Shown: positions 62,763 to 64,000 of the stretch, in pieces
Numbering within the stretch: position 1 is the stretch's first letter
Layout: each line of letters starts with the position of its first letter
Made by a program: the position numbers and the translations under genes
The notes under the pieces: model-generated
Databases searched by the model: none
Seen by the model: the letters and a program-made list of their open reading frames with translations, nothing else
Told to the model about the DNA's origin: nothing
Source of the DNA: Aquamicrobium zhengzhouense
Lineage (GTDB): Bacteria > Pseudomonadota > Alphaproteobacteria > Rhizobiales > Rhizobiaceae
Direction: 5' to 3'
Assembly (NCBI RefSeq): GCF_016124105.1
Contig: NZ_JADGMQ010000013.1
Location: forward strand, 62,001-126,000
Length of the DNA: 64,000 nucleotides

Positions 62763-63773
62763 ATGACGAACTGGCACCGCACCCTGCTCATGACCAGCGC
62801 CGCTATGCTGTCTGCATCTCCCGCCCTGGCTCTGGACGTCGTCACATCGATCAAGCCGGTGCATTCACTGGTTGCGGCTGTCATGGAGGGCGTGGACGAA
62901 CCGGCCTTGATCGTCTCCGGCAGCGGCTCCGCCCATATCCACTCGTTGCGGCCCTCGGACGCCAAGGCGCTGGAAAAGGCCGATCTGGTGTTCTGGGTCG
63001 GCGAGGGTATGGAGACGTTCCTGAAGACGCCGCTACAAAGCCTGTCGGCCGGGGCGACACTGGTATCGCTGGCCGAGACCCCCGGCATCGAGAAGCTGGC
63101 CTTGCGGGAAGGCGGTCCGTTCGAGGCTCATTCTCACGATCATGAGGACGGCCATTCTCACGACCACCATGACGGTCACGACCATGATCACGACCATGAT
63201 CATGACCACCACCATGCACACGCACATGAACATGACGATCACCACCATCCGCATGGGGCATATGATCTTCATATCTGGCTCGACCCGGCGAATGCCAGGG
63301 CGATGCTGACCAGCATCGAGACCGCGTTGAGCAAGGCCGATCCGGAAAACGCCACCACCTATCAGGAAAACGCTGCTCGCTACGCCGAGAGGATCGATGC
63401 TCTCCTTGCCGAAGTGCAGGAGAAGTTGTCAGGCATCAAGGACCGTCCCTCCATCGTTTTCCACGATGCCTACCAATATTTCGAACACCGGTTTGAGGTG
63501 AACGTCGCTGGCTCGATCACGGTGAGCCCGGAGGTGATGCCGGGGGCTCAGCGTCTGAGCGAAATCAGCGAACGGGTGAAGACGGCTGGGGCGACCTGCA
63601 TCTTTTCAGAGCCCCAGTTCGAGCCGAAACTCGTGACCCTGATCGCCGAGGCAACCGGCGCGCGCACCGCCGTTCTCGACCCGCTGGGCGCAGATCTTGA
63701 AGATGGACCCGATCTCTACCTCGATCTGATCCGCAACATGGCAACCTCGTTTGCCGACTGCCTTTCGCAATGA
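62763..63773 (+). CDS. znuA: Zinc ABC transporter substrate-binding protein ZnuA
   Basis: A 336-residue periplasmic protein: signal peptide cleaved after about Ala23; zinc His in SIKPVHSLVAAVM and AHIHSLRPSDAKALEKADLVFWVG; a very His-rich loop at residues 122-165 (more than 20 His); LHIWLDPANARAM; FHDAYQYFEHRF. The His loop is typical of ZnuA. GAGGAC precedes the ATG. A hairpin follows. Confidence 0.95.
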   Translation: MTNWHRTLLMTSAAMLSASPALALDVVTSIKPVHSLVAAVMEGVDEPALIVSGSGSAHIHSLRPSDAKALEKADLVFWVGEGMETFLKTPLQSLSAGATLVSLAETPGIEKLALREGGPFEAHSHDHEDGHSHDHHDGHDHDHDHDHDHHHAHAHEHDDHHHPHGAYDLHIWLDPANARAMLTSIETALSKADPENATTYQENAARYAERIDALLAEVQEKLSGIKDRPSIVFHDAYQYFEHRFEVNVAGSITVSPEVMPGAQRLSEISERVKTAGATCIFSEPQFEPKLVTLIAEATGARTAVLDPLGADLEDGPDLYLDLIRNMATSFADCLSQ

Positions 63774-63799
63774 AAAACGGCTCCCGCGAAGGGAGCCGT
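63773..63799 (-). terminator. Terminator of the leuB-like gene, possibly bidirectional
   Basis: A 9-bp stem (ACGGCTCCC / GGGAGCCGT) with a 5-base loop; on the minus strand TTTTTC follows, so it fits the end of the leftward gene best. Confidence 0.8.
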
Positions 63800-63847
63800 A
63801 ATCTAGCAGAAATACGCGAGAAACGCGTTTTCTTTCGATCCTGCCGC

Positions 63848-64000
63848 TTAGAGAGCGCGGAACTTTGCAATGATCGCATCGCCCATCTGGGCGGTGCCGA
63901 TCTTGGTCATGCCGTCCGACATGATGTCCGGCGTGCGCAGGCCATCGTTCAGAACTTCCGAGATCGCCTTTTCGAGGCGGTCTGCCTCGGCAATCATGTT
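63848..64000 (-). CDS. leuB: Isopropylmalate dehydrogenase-like, C-terminal end only
   Basis: The last 50 residues of a beta-decarboxylating dehydrogenase: [23 protein letters not shown], then [14 protein letters not shown] and a stop. The GLRT-DI and T-MGDAI pattern is the usual LeuB tail; other members of the isocitrate/isopropylmalate family are not excluded because the active site is outside the window. Confidence 0.68.
   Translation of the reverse strand, partial: NMIAEADRLEKAISEVLNDGLRTPDIMSDGMTKIGTAQMGDAIIAKFRAL

Noticed and set aside
63120-63260. Low-complexity tract in znuA as a repeat or frameshift artefact
   Set aside because: The frame stays open and the His-rich loop is a normal ZnuA feature.

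Overview
The window is a GC-rich, densely coded piece of an alphaproteobacterial chromosome, most likely from the order Hyphomicrobiales (Rhizobiales), in the Rhizobiaceae/Phyllobacteriaceae/Brucellaceae range. Evidence: the mdh-sucCD-sucAB operon, a ChvI-ChvG pair next to pckA and a short HprK, a close homologue of the Brucella lipoprotein Omp19, an HslV with a short propeptide, and the gene order parB-parA-rsmG-mnmG-mnmE-rho-hemJ-hemE. I see no plasmid, phage, IS element, CRISPR array, tRNA or rRNA.

Layout. 1-11.5 kb: end of asd, small membrane and envelope genes, xerC, a rimM-trmD-DUF4260-rplS operon, an MgtC-like protein, leuC, a membrane GGDEF protein, omp19 and zapE. 11.7-20.9 kb: TCA-cycle block mdh-sucC-sucD-sucA-sucB-lpd. 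21.4-31.5 kb: origin-proximal block with holA forward, then parB, parA, rsmG, mnmG, mnmE, rho, hemJ and hemE on the minus strand. 31.5-31.9 kb: the probable replication origin, with a perfect DnaA box, degenerate boxes and a dense GANTC cluster. 31.9-43.7 kb: ppsR, maf, aroE, coaE and dnaQ forward, then secB, fxsA, a Tim44-like gene, mltA, a Smr gene, an HTH regulator, and hslU and hslV separated by a DUF2585 gene and a palindromic repeat cluster. 43.9-48.5 kb: hisB-DUF2628-hisHAFE-coaA. 48.5-57.6 kb: alkB, a BON-LysM protein, arfB, a chemoreceptor, pckA, and chvI-chvG-hprK. 57.6-64 kb: an FAD amine oxidase, a CoA-ester lyase, a zincin, the zinc uptake locus zur-znuB-znuC/znuA with a probable Zur box, and the end of a leuB-like gene.

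How it works together. The oriC lies almost exactly at the middle of the window. ParA and ParB and a set of parS palindromes (three strong, three weaker) lie on either side of it, so this is the replication and segregation centre of the main chromosome. Most of the rest is housekeeping metabolism. The accessory-looking features are regulatory or structural: parS-like sites inside hisH, the repeat cluster between the hsl genes, operons that lack their usual partners (no rpsP before rimM, no PTS genes after hprK), and a possible origin-centred inversion suggested by asd at one edge and a leuB-like gene at the other. I did not find a convincing new multi-gene system. All family assignments are from reading the protein sequences; no search was run.
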